DNA of 20,392 bases from an uncultured Thermomicrobiales bacterium (lineage in GTDB: Bacteria; Chloroflexota; Chloroflexia; Thermomicrobiales; UBA6265): NCBI GenBank assembly GCA_902806355.1, contig CADCWI010000094.1, positions 1-20,392 of the forward strand. The letters run 5' to 3'. A program made the position numbers and the translations under genes. Shown here in pieces: positions 14,113 through 20,392 of this stretch (within the stretch, counting starts at the first letter, position 1; every line of letters starts with the position of its first letter). Below the pieces are notes generated by a model that saw nothing but the letters and a program-made list of their open reading frames with translations, was not told the origin of the DNA and searched no databases.

Positions 14113-15780
14113 ATGAGTTCAGACAGGGATCGGGAGGATACGGGGAACGAACAGCCCGAAGCGGCCGAGGACGGTGAACCTTCGCGGTGGACGGAGCGGC
14201 TTCCCGCCATCGATCCGAATGCGACGTCCACGAATCCGACTGCTCCACCGGTGGATATCGACGATCGCGACGCTGGGATACACCATGCCGATCCACCTGA
14301 TGTGATCGAGCTCCCGGATCATGCCGAACCCAGTGAACCGGTGGCTCCTGACGGTGACTTTCCAGAGTTCCATCCTGAAGAGGCGACCGAGGCATCGCCG
14401 GACGCTGCCACCGTCGAACTGCAGGACGCATGGCAGTCGGACACCTACATCGATCCTGAAACCGCGGATCTCCCCTTGGAACCGGACGCGGATACATCCG
14501 GGAAGGATCTAACGGGAGAACCTGGGGCAGACACGTCACGCACTGTCGTGACGGACGTCTCCCACACGTCGAGCGCCACCAACGGTTCGGGTGACGCAAC
14601 CAGTGCAGCTCGCACGGTCACATTCAAGGCGGAACGGGACACGCATGCAGCCGCGGACGATCCACATATCCGGGAAACGGTAATCGACGAACGTCCTAGG
14701 GAGGAACGTGGAGGTCCAAGTGGTGCGATAGGAAGGCTCGGCACGGGACCGCTCCAGCAGTTCATCGAGCCTTTCCTGCACCTGCGTTGGACGACGTTTC
14801 AACGTTTGGTCTTGCTGGGCGGATCCCTGCTGATCCTGCTTGCGCTCCTGGCAAGCAGTGCCGGGCTCGCTCTGATCATCGCCAGCTCGATCGTGTCGAT
14901 CCTGATCGTGCTCAGCCTGACCCGGCAGGATGTCTTCGAACATGAATCCGCCGCGCAGCTCACGGGCATTGGCCTCATCGGGGGCATTATCGGGATCATC
15001 ATCGGCACCCTTGGATCGTGGTTGACGAGCAGCAGCTGGTTCGATTCGGGAAGGTTGAACTACGGCGCGGCGGGGTTCGGCGGCCGGTTCGCCGATGCAG
15101 CCGGATCCGCGCCATTCACCGTCTGGTTTCTCAACGGGCTGATCTTCCCCCTCATTGCCCTGGCGGCAATCGCCGTGGCGCCAGTCGCGTTGCGGCGGAT
15201 GCCGCAGTTCCGTAATGAGGTCATGGATGGGGTGATCCTGGTTGGGGCTTCTGCCGCCGGATTCAACATCGGGACGACGCTGGTCTTCTGGGCACCTATG
15301 TTGGGAGACCGCGGCCCGCAAACCAGCGTCGGTGACTGGACATTGACCACGATAGGCGTCGCGCTTCTGCGGCCTGTCGTCATCACCCTCGCCGGAGCCA
15401 TGCTCGGCGCGGGGATCTGGCGTTACATGGACTCCCCGAAACTCTCGACACTCATCCTCCCCGCGGCCGGAAGCATTGGCGCGTATCTGTTGCTTGTCCT
15501 CGGCTCGATCCAGCTTGGGCCGGCTGGCCTTTGGCCCGAGACCATCTGGACGCTGCTGGTCACCGCCGGAACCTTCGCCATCTACCGAACCGTGCTCAAA
15601 GGCGCGATCGCGTCGGATCAATCCATGCTGGGGGAGAACCGGACGCGCACCGTCTGTCCCAACTGCGGCCAACTCACGCCACCTGGCACGTTCTGCGCGA
15701 ACTGCGGCAAAGCGTTGCCGAAGGCGACGTCCACCGATGATGCGGGCAGTGCTCCGAGCAGCCCGCAGGCCGGCGAATGA
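14113..15780 (+). CDS. Membrane protein with acidic disordered N-terminus, PrsW-like core and C-terminal zinc ribbon
   Basis: The 555-residue protein has three parts. Residues 1-205 are acidic, rich in Asp, Glu, Pro and Thr, and probably disordered. Residues 228-495 hold about eight hydrophobic segments. Residues 515-531 form a zinc ribbon, C515-P-N-C518 and C528-A-N-C531. In the core, RNEVMDGVILVGASAAGFN (367-385) followed by LRPVVITLAGAMLGAGIW (419-436) resembles the DG...G...G.GF.EN and R...H..T...G blocks of PrsW intramembrane proteases, but the Glu of EN, the His and an EExxK motif are all missing. It is therefore perhaps an inactive relative. I chose the ATG at 14113 (GGTGG 7 nt upstream) over 13966, which has no ribosome site. 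Function unknown. Confidence 0.75.
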   Translation: MSSDRDREDTGNEQPEAAEDGEPSRWTERLPAIDPNATSTNPTAPPVDIDDRDAGIHHADPPDVIELPDHAEPSEPVAPDGDFPEFHPEEATEASPDAATVELQDAWQSDTYIDPETADLPLEPDADTSGKDLTGEPGADTSRTVVTDVSHTSSATNGSGDATSAARTVTFKAERDTHAAADDPHIRETVIDERPREERGGPSGAIGRLGTGPLQQFIEPFLHLRWTTFQRLVLLGGSLLILLALLASSAGLALIIASSIVSILIVLSLTRQDVFEHESAAQLTGIGLIGGIIGIIIGTLGSWLTSSSWFDSGRLNYGAAGFGGRFADAAGSAPFTVWFLNGLIFPLIALAAIAVAPVALRRMPQFRNEVMDGVILVGASAAGFNIGTTLVFWAPMLGDRGPQTSVGDWTLTTIGVALLRPVVITLAGAMLGAGIWRYMDSPKLSTLILPAAGSIGAYLLLVLGSIQLGPAGLWPETIWTLLVTAGTFAIYRTVLKGAIASDQSMLGENRTRTVCPNCGQLTPPGTFCANCGKALPKATSTDDAGSAPSSPQAGE

Positions 15781-15965
15781 CTCCCCGCCGTCATGGGCGT
15801 TCATTCGGTTACGCGGTGAGAAGACAACGAGGATGAGAAAAGTGTGCCGGGCGGAAATCAATGTGACGACCGCGCAGATGGATCGAATCGCACGGCGGTC
15901 ACGTCGAACGGCATAGGCTGTTGTTCCGCAATCGAGTATTGGACCCCTTCCTCCAGTGTGGAAGT

Positions 15966-15975
15966 GTGACATCCT
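15966..15975 (+). repeat. Repeated 10-mer GTGACATCCT, copy 3
   Basis: This copy continues CCTGTCC, matching the copy at 7140 (CCGTGTCC) beyond the 10-mer apart from one inserted base. It lies between the convergent ends of the membrane-protein gene and aroF. Confidence 0.35.
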
Positions 15976-15997
15976 CCTGTCCCGAGCGCTCTTCTCT

Positions 15998-17092
15998 TCA
16001 GGCGGAAAGCGCGATCGCGTCCTCGTTCAGCATTGCGATCCGGACGACATCATGCGTCTCTTCCTGAGCGATGGCACGCTCGTCAAGATCATCGTCCACT
16101 CCGGCCAGGGCAGCATGAACCGACGAGCCGAACCGCTGGATGTGGGCGAGCTCGACCGGTGTGATCGTCTGGTAACCGTCGCTCAGGGCATTGTCGGGAT
16201 CGGGGTGAACCTCGATCACGAGCCCATCGGCTCCTGACGCCAGCCCGGCCATTGACATCCGGCGAACCAGCGAACGCCGGCCGGTACCGTGACTCGGATC
16301 AACCATCACCGGTAGATGGGATACCTCGCGAATCGCGGGAACGACATTCAGATCGAGGTTGAAACGAAATGCCGCGTCGAAGCCCCGAATCCCTCGCTCA
16401 CAGAGCACCACGTTAGGATTTCCACTTGCCATGATGTATTCGGCACTCATCAGGAACTCTTCGAGCGTCGCCGAGAAGCCGCGCTTGAGGAGGACCGGTG
16501 TCGATACGGTGCCCAACCGCTTGAGCAGGGGAAAGTTGGCCATGTTGCGGGAACCGATCTGGAGCATGTCGGCGTACCCCGCAACGAGATTGACCTGATC
16601 CGGCTCCATGACTTCGGTCACGACCGGAAGCCCGGTCTCGTCACGAGCGCGAGCGAGCGAGCGCAAGCCATCTTCGCCCATGCCCTGGAACGAGTACGGC
16701 GAGCTGCGGGGCTTGAACGCGCCACCGCGGAGGATTGTGGCACCAGCCGCCTTCACCGAGCGGGCGATCTCGATCAGCCCGTCACCAGGCTCGATCGAGC
16801 ATGGCCCGGCAATGGTCACGGGCATGTCGCCACCGATGACCACATTCCCTACTGTCACGGTGCTTCGTGATCTCGCCTCGAGACTGGCCAGCATGTACGG
16901 CTTGTGGACAGCTTCGACACGCTCGATTCCCGCAAGCTGGAGCGGTTCAATTGGCAGCGATCCTGCCAGTGCGATCACTTCCCCGCCGCGCCCATCCGTC
17001 ATCGTCTGCGCTTGCACGCCGGCCTCAGCGGCGGCAAGCAGGATAGCCGTGCGGGTCGACGCGGGTGCATGTTGCGAAACCGTGATGAGCAT
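15998..17092 (-). CDS. aroF: 3-deoxy-7-phosphoheptulonate (DAHP) synthase, type I-beta
   Basis: It condenses phosphoenolpyruvate and erythrose 4-phosphate, the first step of aromatic amino-acid synthesis. Residues 1-75 form the ferredoxin-like regulatory domain of Thermotoga-type enzymes, ending in VEAVHKPYMLASLEAR, a known site of Tyr/Phe feedback in the family. The barrel follows: AGPCSIE (95-101, Cys98 as metal ligand), RGGAFKPRSSPYSFQG (122-137), IGSRNMAN (179-186), LLKRG (201-205), DPSHGTGRR (265-273) and IEVHPDP (293-299). The length is 364, with about 25 extra C-terminal residues. The start at 17092 has AGGAG 6 nt upstream. It is preceded by a leader peptide frame and intrinsic terminator (17157-17368), so it is probably controlled by attenuation as well as allostery. 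Confidence 0.95.
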   Translation of the reverse strand: MLITVSQHAPASTRTAILLAAAEAGVQAQTMTDGRGGEVIALAGSLPIEPLQLAGIERVEAVHKPYMLASLEARSRSTVTVGNVVIGGDMPVTIAGPCSIEPGDGLIEIARSVKAAGATILRGGAFKPRSSPYSFQGMGEDGLRSLARARDETGLPVVTEVMEPDQVNLVAGYADMLQIGSRNMANFPLLKRLGTVSTPVLLKRGFSATLEEFLMSAEYIMASGNPNVVLCERGIRGFDAAFRFNLDLNVVPAIREVSHLPVMVDPSHGTGRRSLVRRMSMAGLASGADGLVIEVHPDPDNALSDGYQTITPVELAHIQRFGSSVHAALAGVDDDLDERAIAQEETHDVVRIAMLNEDAIALSA

Positions 17093-17156
17093 TGCCTTCT
17101 CCTGTCTGTTGGATGTTCGGTCTGGCGCTTCTGAAATCTGGTGCGATCCGGAAAAC

Positions 17157-17182
17157 AAAAAACCGAGGCTGTTGCCTCGGTT
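17157..17182 (-). terminator. Intrinsic terminator/attenuator in the aroF leader
   Basis: On the minus strand AACCGAGGC (17182-17174), loop AACA and GCCTCGGTT (17169-17161) form a perfect 9-bp stem running into six T (17162-17157). It lies 34 nt downstream of the leader-peptide stop and 64 nt before the aroF start, the standard place for an attenuator. Confidence 0.85.
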
Positions 17183-17210
17183 CCCCCCTTGCGTGCTGTG
17201 CTGTTGTGGT

Positions 17211-17241
17211 GGCGATCAGTGCTTCAGGCACTCCAATCGCC
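17211..17241 (-). promoter_or_regulatory. Leader hairpin spanning the leader-peptide stop codon
   Basis: On the minus strand GGCGAT pairs with ATCGCC (outer 6 bp) and AGTGC with GCACT (inner 5 bp), around a 5-nt loop and a small internal loop. The structure contains the stop codon of the leader frame (17218-17216), so a terminating ribosome would disrupt it. It may be a pause hairpin or part of the switch to the terminator. Confidence 0.5.
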
Positions 17242-17368
17242 CCGCCAGCGCAGCCGGGGGGTCGGTAAACCAGAAGTAAAAGGACACCGCGATAGCGCCC
17301 GAAGCCAAGGGAGCTTCCGGGCCATGCATCGGCTCTTCGACTGGTTGGATCTGTTGGGTGTTCTCCAT
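17216..17368 (-). CDS. aroF leader peptide with Phe-Tyr-Phe-Trp-Phe run (50 aa)
   Basis: A short open frame whose product matters less than its codons. It begins MENTQQIQPV and carries five aromatic codons in a row, F30-Y31-F32-W33-F34 (TTT TAC TTC TGG TTT, 17281-17267), about 100 nt before an intrinsic terminator and upstream of DAHP synthase. Clusters of the regulating amino acid in a leader frame are the mark of ribosome-mediated attenuation (trp, pheA, his operons). The frame stays open to 17452, but the promoter at 17378-17407 predicts a start near 17371, so the ATG at 17368 would be almost the first codon. There is no ribosome site ahead of it. A later ATG (codon 14) with GAAGAG 3 nt upstream is an alternative start that keeps the aromatic run. 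Confidence 0.7.
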   Translation of the reverse strand: MENTQQIQPVEEPMHGPEAPLASGAIAVSFYFWFTDPPAALAGRLECLKH

Positions 17369-17377
17369 AACGCGACC

Positions 17378-17407
17378 AGCGTAGTCCGCGCCGGTTGCGC
17401 TTGTCAA
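17378..17407 (-). promoter_or_regulatory. Promoter of the aroF leader and gene
   Basis: On the minus strand a perfect TTGACA (17407-17402), an 18-nt spacer and TACGCT (17383-17378, 3 of 6, TANNNT form) give a predicted start near 17371. A small hairpin (CGGCT/AGCCG, 17421-17436) lies just upstream of the -35. Confidence 0.6.
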
Positions 17408-17711
17408 GAGCAGACAGGCGCGGCTTTTTTCAGCCGTGACTTGTCTTGGCACTTCTGGGCTGATATTCGCCTCCCTCCCGTTACGGTTGTTTTTTCCTAA
17501 TCTTCGCTTCTAGAGCCACTCCAGACCGCTGTGGCGAGGCCCACCGCTCACCTGGAGCTCCGACATACTCACCATTCGGCTGATGGCGGCGGACTTGCGA
17601 CAAATGCATGAGTGGCAGAGAATGTCGCTGTAAACGGGACATCGGGACCCACGAGGCAAGGGTTCCGTTCGAGTCGTTGATCGACATTCGCAATGGAGGA
17701 CATCACCACCC
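17408..17711. other. Divergent region between aroF leader and sod gene
   Basis: A stretch of about 300 bp without a supported gene. It contains a CGGCT/AGCCG hairpin at 17421-17436 and a structured segment at 17519-17557, where CTCCAG pairs with CTGGAG around an inner GTGG/CCAC. It also holds the candidate sod promoter at 17595-17623. Confidence 0.45.
17595..17623 (+). promoter_or_regulatory. Candidate promoter of the superoxide dismutase gene
   Basis: TTGCGA (4 of 6), a 17-nt spacer and GAGAAT (4 of 6) are placed about 90 nt before the start codon. The match is moderate. Confidence 0.3.
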
Positions 17712-18323
17712 ATGGCTTTTGAACTTCCCCCACTTCCCTACGCGTTCACGGCGCTTGAGCCGCACATCGATGCCCAGACAATGGAAACGCATCATGACAA
17801 GCATCACGCGACCTATGTGCAGAAGCTGAACGATGCGGTCAAGGGCACCGACCTGGAGCAGCAAAGCGCTGAAGACCTGATCAGGAACCTCAACCAGCTG
17901 CCGCAGGACAAGCAGACGGCGGTTCGCAACAACGGTGGCGGGCACGTCAACCACACGTTCTTCTGGGATCTTCTGACGCCGGGTGGCGGCTCCGCCCCGA
18001 CCGGTGCGTTGGCAAGCGCGATCGACCAGGCGTTCGGCGGTCTCGATGGGCTCAAGGAGAAGGTCAATGCCGCTGGCGCCAACCAGTTCGGTTCCGGCTG
18101 GGCCTGGCTGGTGGTCGATGGCAGCGGCAACCTCGATGTCGTCAGCACTCCGAACCAGGATTCACCATTGACCAACGGACAGACGCCGATCGTTGGCGTC
18201 GATGTCTGGGAACATGCCTATTACCTCAAGTACCAGAACCGGCGACCGGAATACCTCAATGCATTCTGGAACGTTGTGAACTGGGACGTCGCCGCCAAGA
18301 ACTTCGAGGCAGCCAGCTCCTGA
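17712..18323 (+). CDS. sodA: Superoxide dismutase, Mn type (Fe/Mn family)
   Basis: It converts superoxide to oxygen and hydrogen peroxide in the cytoplasm. The 203-residue length and N-terminus ([18 protein letters not shown]) are typical. Metal ligands are H27 (in METHHDKHH), H81 (in [13 protein letters not shown]), D164 and H168 (in [11 protein letters not shown]). Gly at 75-77 before the second ligand and Q149 in NQDSPL are the Mn-type arrangement; Fe enzymes carry the active-site Gln on the other side, near the second His. GGAGG lies about 12 nt before the ATG. A 16-bp hairpin follows the stop by 24 nt. It is monocistronic. Confidence 0.97.
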   Translation: MAFELPPLPYAFTALEPHIDAQTMETHHDKHHATYVQKLNDAVKGTDLEQQSAEDLIRNLNQLPQDKQTAVRNNGGGHVNHTFFWDLLTPGGGSAPTGALASAIDQAFGGLDGLKEKVNAAGANQFGSGWAWLVVDGSGNLDVVSTPNQDSPLTNGQTPIVGVDVWEHAYYLKYQNRRPEYLNAFWNVVNWDVAAKNFEAASS

Positions 18324-18347
18324 TCTCCTGCCGGCAAACAGTGAATC

Positions 18348-18385
18348 GATCGAGCACCGGCACGAGATCGTGCCGGTGCTCGATC
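18348..18385 (+). terminator. Strong hairpin after sodA
   Basis: A perfect 16-bp inverted repeat with a 6-nt loop: GATCGAGCACCGGCAC at 18348-18363 and its complement at 18370-18385. It is followed by ATTAACCC rather than a true T-run. It is the probable 3' end of the sod message. Confidence 0.65.
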
Positions 18386-18440
18386 ATTAACCCTATGTGA
18401 CGTGGAGCAGTGGCCAGCCGTCCGTGTCGGAACATTGTGA

Positions 18441-18469
18441 TTGACGCTACCGCTTCGGATGCGTAGGGT
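18441..18469 (+). promoter_or_regulatory. Candidate promoter for the truncated exported-protein gene
   Basis: TTGACG (5 of 6), a 17-nt spacer and TAGGGT (3 of 6) predict a start near 18476, about 48 nt before the ATG at 18524. Confidence 0.4.
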
Positions 18470-18523
18470 TGCAGGGAGACATCGCGCGAACCCGCCAATC
18501 CCTCTCAGGAGCGATAGCCAATC

Positions 18524-18754
18524 ATGCCTACGCCTCAACTCCCGACCGCCGGTGTCCGCGCCATCGCCAGCTCGCACAGGGCGATGGTGGCACTTGTCCT
18601 GAGTGCGGCCATTGCTCTCGCCTCCATTGCCGGCGTGATGGCCCAGGGCCTTGGACCAGCCGGGCCGTCGCCCGCTCAGAACGGCGGTTCGGTCATCGCC
18701 CAGGGCGTGGTCGAGGCGCGCTGTCGCGCGGCCACGCTCCACGCCCCGCCCTAG
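18524..18754 (+). pseudogene. 5' remnant of an exported protein gene, cut off near 18.7 kb
   Basis: The frame starts like a real gene: promoter at 18441-18469, AGGAG about 12 nt before the ATG, and a signal-peptide-like hydrophobic stretch (MVALVLSAAIALASIAGVMAQ, about residues 21-41) followed by a Gly/Pro/Ser-rich linker and NGGSVIAQGVVEA. After about residue 64 the frame changes character (ARCRAATLHAPP) and stops at a TAG that overlaps the stop of the opposite-strand DUF2382 gene. The most economical reading is the start of a secreted protein whose body was lost at a junction near 18715. It could instead be an intact 76-residue protein. I do not recognise the full-length family with certainty. 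Confidence 0.5.
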
Positions 18755-19545
18755 CGCCCCTCCTCCGGCGGCACAAGCCGCACCGTTTCGCGCTGCGCCG
18801 CGGGGGTGGCGCTTGGGGGCGTTGCCGCCCCACCCGTGACCGGCTCGCTTCGCTCGGTGGTGAGGCGGGTCGTCGCGGCGCCGGATCGCAACCCGTTGAC
18901 CCCATACACCGTGGCATCTTCCAGTTCGATACGCTCGTGACGGGTCGTCTCGTGGATCTCGCGCTCCTCGGTCACCTGGCGCTTGCGGAGCCGGACCTCC
19001 TCGGTCAGCATCAGCTGCTTCCGCACCACCAGCACCTCTTCCATGATCGGGATGATCAGCCAGTCCCCCTCGAACCGCGGCTCCAGCGGCGCCTCCAGCG
19101 GCCGCCCGATCGGCACGCGCTCGACCACCAGGTCGTCGCGCGTCACCGGCTCGCGGATGACTTCCTCGTGGCGCGTCACCGACTTGTGGAGACGCAGCTC
19201 CCCCAGATCGACGAGTTGCTTCGCCGGCGTCAGGCGCTCCTCGGCGATCGGCAGATGGAGTCCGTCCCCTCGCTCACTCGCCAACAACTCGTCGGGCAGC
19301 ACATCGGCCACCGCCGCGCGCGCCTCCTCGCGCGTCGCCCGCAGGAGGACCACGCGCGGACCCGGGATCGCCGCGATGAGGGCCGCGGGGACCGTCAGTA
19401 CCTGGTCGGTCCACCCGTGCCGGACGGTCAGGTAGGCCAGTTCGCCGTTACCCGGACGGACGATCACTTCGTCCACGGTGCCCAGGAGCCCGTCGGTCGC
19501 CTCGACGGCCGCGCCCGGCTCGATTCGCGCTCCGAGTGGCTCCAT
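18751..19545 (-). CDS. PRC-barrel plus DUF2382 (YsnF/AvaK) stress-type protein
   Basis: The 264-residue protein has a PRC-barrel domain at about 8-70 (VEATDGLLGTVDEVIVR, LAYLTVRHGWTDQVLTVP) and a DUF2382 domain at about 98-212 with its repeated charged strands (EERLTPAKQLVDLGELRLHK, then IPIMEEVLVVRKQLMLTEEV and RKRQVTEEREI). The tail is Thr/Ala/Pro-rich. Such proteins are linked to general stress responses, but no biochemical activity is established. I chose the ATG at 19545, where the PRC domain starts and a GGGGGTG tract lies just upstream; the open frame extends to 19674 through hairpin-rich non-coding DNA. It follows the YihY-family gene on the same strand. Confidence 0.88.
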   Translation of the reverse strand: MEPLGARIEPGAAVEATDGLLGTVDEVIVRPGNGELAYLTVRHGWTDQVLTVPAALIAAIPGPRVVLLRATREEARAAVADVLPDELLASERGDGLHLPIAEERLTPAKQLVDLGELRLHKSVTRHEEVIREPVTRDDLVVERVPIGRPLEAPLEPRFEGDWLIIPIMEEVLVVRKQLMLTEEVRLRKRQVTEEREIHETTRHERIELEDATVYGVNGLRSGAATTRLTTERSEPVTGGAATPPSATPAAQRETVRLVPPEEGR

Positions 19546-19565
19546 CACGTCACCCCCACGGTCCA

Positions 19566-19585
19566 CCCCTCGCCCTGCCGAGGGG
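19566..19585 (-). terminator. Hairpin upstream of the DUF2382 gene
   Basis: CCCCTCG (19566-19572) and CGAGGGG (19579-19585) form a perfect 7-bp stem with a 6-nt loop, 20 nt before the DUF2382 start on the minus strand. It may be leader structure rather than a terminator. Confidence 0.35.
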
Positions 19586-19617
19586 ACATAGTCTGTCGCG
19601 GCCTTCGCTAGAGCAAG

Positions 19618-19652
19618 GGCGTGGCCGGGGCATCGAGCACCCCGGCCACGCC
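19618..19652 (-). terminator. Strong hairpin after the YihY-family gene
   Basis: GGCGTGGCCGGGG (19618-19630) and its exact complement (19640-19652) form a 13-bp stem with a 9-nt loop, 24 nt after the YihY-family stop. There is no T-run. A further CCCCGGCCACG copy lies between it and the stop, at about 19664-19674. Confidence 0.5.
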
Positions 19653-19676
19653 GCACCCGGTCTGCCCCGGCCACGT

Positions 19677-20392
19677 TCAGCGATTCGCGCGGCGGAGGGT
19701 GCCGAAGACGATCCCCCCAATTGCCGTGGCCGCCGAGACGGCGAAGGTTGCCAGCGTGGTCCGGGCCTGTTGGGCGCGCTCGGTCCCCGACAGGTGAGAC
19801 TGCTGGTCGCGCGCCTGCGCGGCGGCCGAGACGAAGGGGCGTTCGCGGATCGCGCGTAGCCGCTCGTCGAGCGACGGGTCGTCGAAGTCTTCGGGAGCAT
19901 AGCTCGCCGCCCCGTTAGCCCCGCCACCCGATCCGCTATTCGTCGTGGCGGCCTGCGCCATCGCGGCGGTCGCCGGGCTACCCTCGCCGGCGGCCAGCTT
20001 CCGGGCGCTGTTGGTGTTGGTCGCGGCGACCTGCCCCTGCGAAACTCCGGCCTCGCGCGCCGCCTGCGGGTGCGGCGTCGGCTGCTTGCCGGGGAGTTGC
20101 TTGCGCGGGTCGGTCACCTTGTCGCGGATGGCCTCCGAATCGTACCGCTTGGCCGTCTCGGCGTTAAACTCCGCGCCGAGCAGGACAACGGTGGAGGCCA
20201 GGCGCAGGAAGAGCAGGAAGAGGATAGCGCCGGCGAGCGCGCCGTAGGTCTTGGCCGTGCTCTGACTGGCGAAGTTCACGTAGATGCCGAAGAGGCCGCT
20301 GAGGAGGAGCAAGACAATCGTCGCGATGACCGAGCCGGGGGTAATGAATTGGAAGCTCTGCTTCAGGTTGGGTCCCTTCCAGTAGAGGATTG
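19677..20392 (-). CDS. YihY/BrkB family membrane protein, 3' part (5' end outside the window)
   Basis: The gene enters from beyond 20392; 237 residues are visible. They begin ILYWKGPNLKQSFQFITPGS, matching the YihY region that precedes the last two membrane segments. These follow as VIATIVLLLLSGLFGIYVNF and TYGALAGAILFLLFLRLASTVVLLGAEFNAE, the family fingerprint. Most family members stop soon after this point, but here about 150 more residues follow: a hydrophilic Ala/Gln/Ser-rich linker, then LDERLRAIRERPF and a further hydrophobic segment (TLATFAVSAATAIGGIVFG) near the end. Family function is unsettled; the older RNase BN assignment was withdrawn. It lies upstream of the DUF2382 gene on the same strand. 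Confidence 0.88.
   Translation of the reverse strand, partial: ILYWKGPNLKQSFQFITPGSVIATIVLLLLSGLFGIYVNFASQSTAKTYGALAGAILFLLFLRLASTVVLLGAEFNAETAKRYDSEAIRDKVTDPRKQLPGKQPTPHPQAAREAGVSQGQVAATNTNSARKLAAGEGSPATAAMAQAATTNSGSGGGANGAASYAPEDFDDPSLDERLRAIRERPFVSAAAQARDQQSHLSGTERAQQARTTLATFAVSAATAIGGIVFGTLRRANR

Noticed and set aside
18469..19611. Plus-strand open frame opposite the DUF2382 gene
   Set aside because: Shadow of a clearly recognised PRC-barrel/DUF2382 protein on the other strand.
1..20392. CRISPR arrays or tandem repeats
   Set aside because: No regularly spaced repeats were seen anywhere in the window.

Overview
The window is high-GC bacterial DNA. The gene styles fit a Chloroflexota bacterium, perhaps of the class Thermomicrobia: ribosomal protein S16 followed by a KH protein and RimM, a Mn-type superoxide dismutase, Tat-exported binding proteins, frequent GTG starts, and PRC-barrel/DUF2382 and YihY proteins. 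That placement is from family knowledge only; no 16S rRNA or other phylogenetic marker was compared.

Layout. Positions 3-461 (-) encode a REP-associated tyrosine transposase (RAYT). Just upstream of it, at 519-632, are two inverted GTAG-footed hairpins that look like its REP/BIME substrate. Positions 644-6501 (-) hold a catabolic cluster, transcribed in the order Tat-exported sugar-binding protein, sulfatase, sulfatase, GH4 alpha-galactosidase-like enzyme. The sulfatases and GH4 enzyme have no visible export signal, so the cluster reads as uptake of a sulfated galactoside followed by cytoplasmic desulfation and hydrolysis; the ABC permeases are not in the window. A glycerol-3-phosphate dehydrogenase (7190-8842, +) is divergent from it.

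Positions 8843-11282 (+) hold a possible small gene with a good promoter, then rpsP, a KH-domain protein and rimM behind a long leader with an extended -10 promoter. Positions 11597-12979 are a divergent pair, a Tat-exported SnoaL-like protein (-) and a TetR regulator (+). A near-perfect palindrome lies exactly in the spacer of the SnoaL promoter. Next come a LysE-type exporter (-) and a large membrane protein with an acidic N-terminal tail and a C-terminal zinc ribbon (+) that resembles PrsW proteases without their catalytic residues.

Positions 15998-17407 (-) contain the most striking regulatory system: a DAHP synthase gene preceded by a promoter, a 50-codon open frame carrying the run Phe-Tyr-Phe-Trp-Phe, and an intrinsic terminator just before the gene. 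This has the parts of a ribosome-mediated attenuator that senses all three aromatic amino acids, and the leader peptide may be translated from an almost leaderless transcript.

Positions 17712-18323 (+) encode superoxide dismutase, followed by a strong hairpin. At about 18.7 kb the start of an exported-protein gene breaks off, and the DNA beyond it looks more GC-rich. That segment carries a PRC-barrel/DUF2382 protein and the 3' part of a YihY/BrkB-family membrane protein that runs off the window. The boundary may be a recombination or assembly junction.
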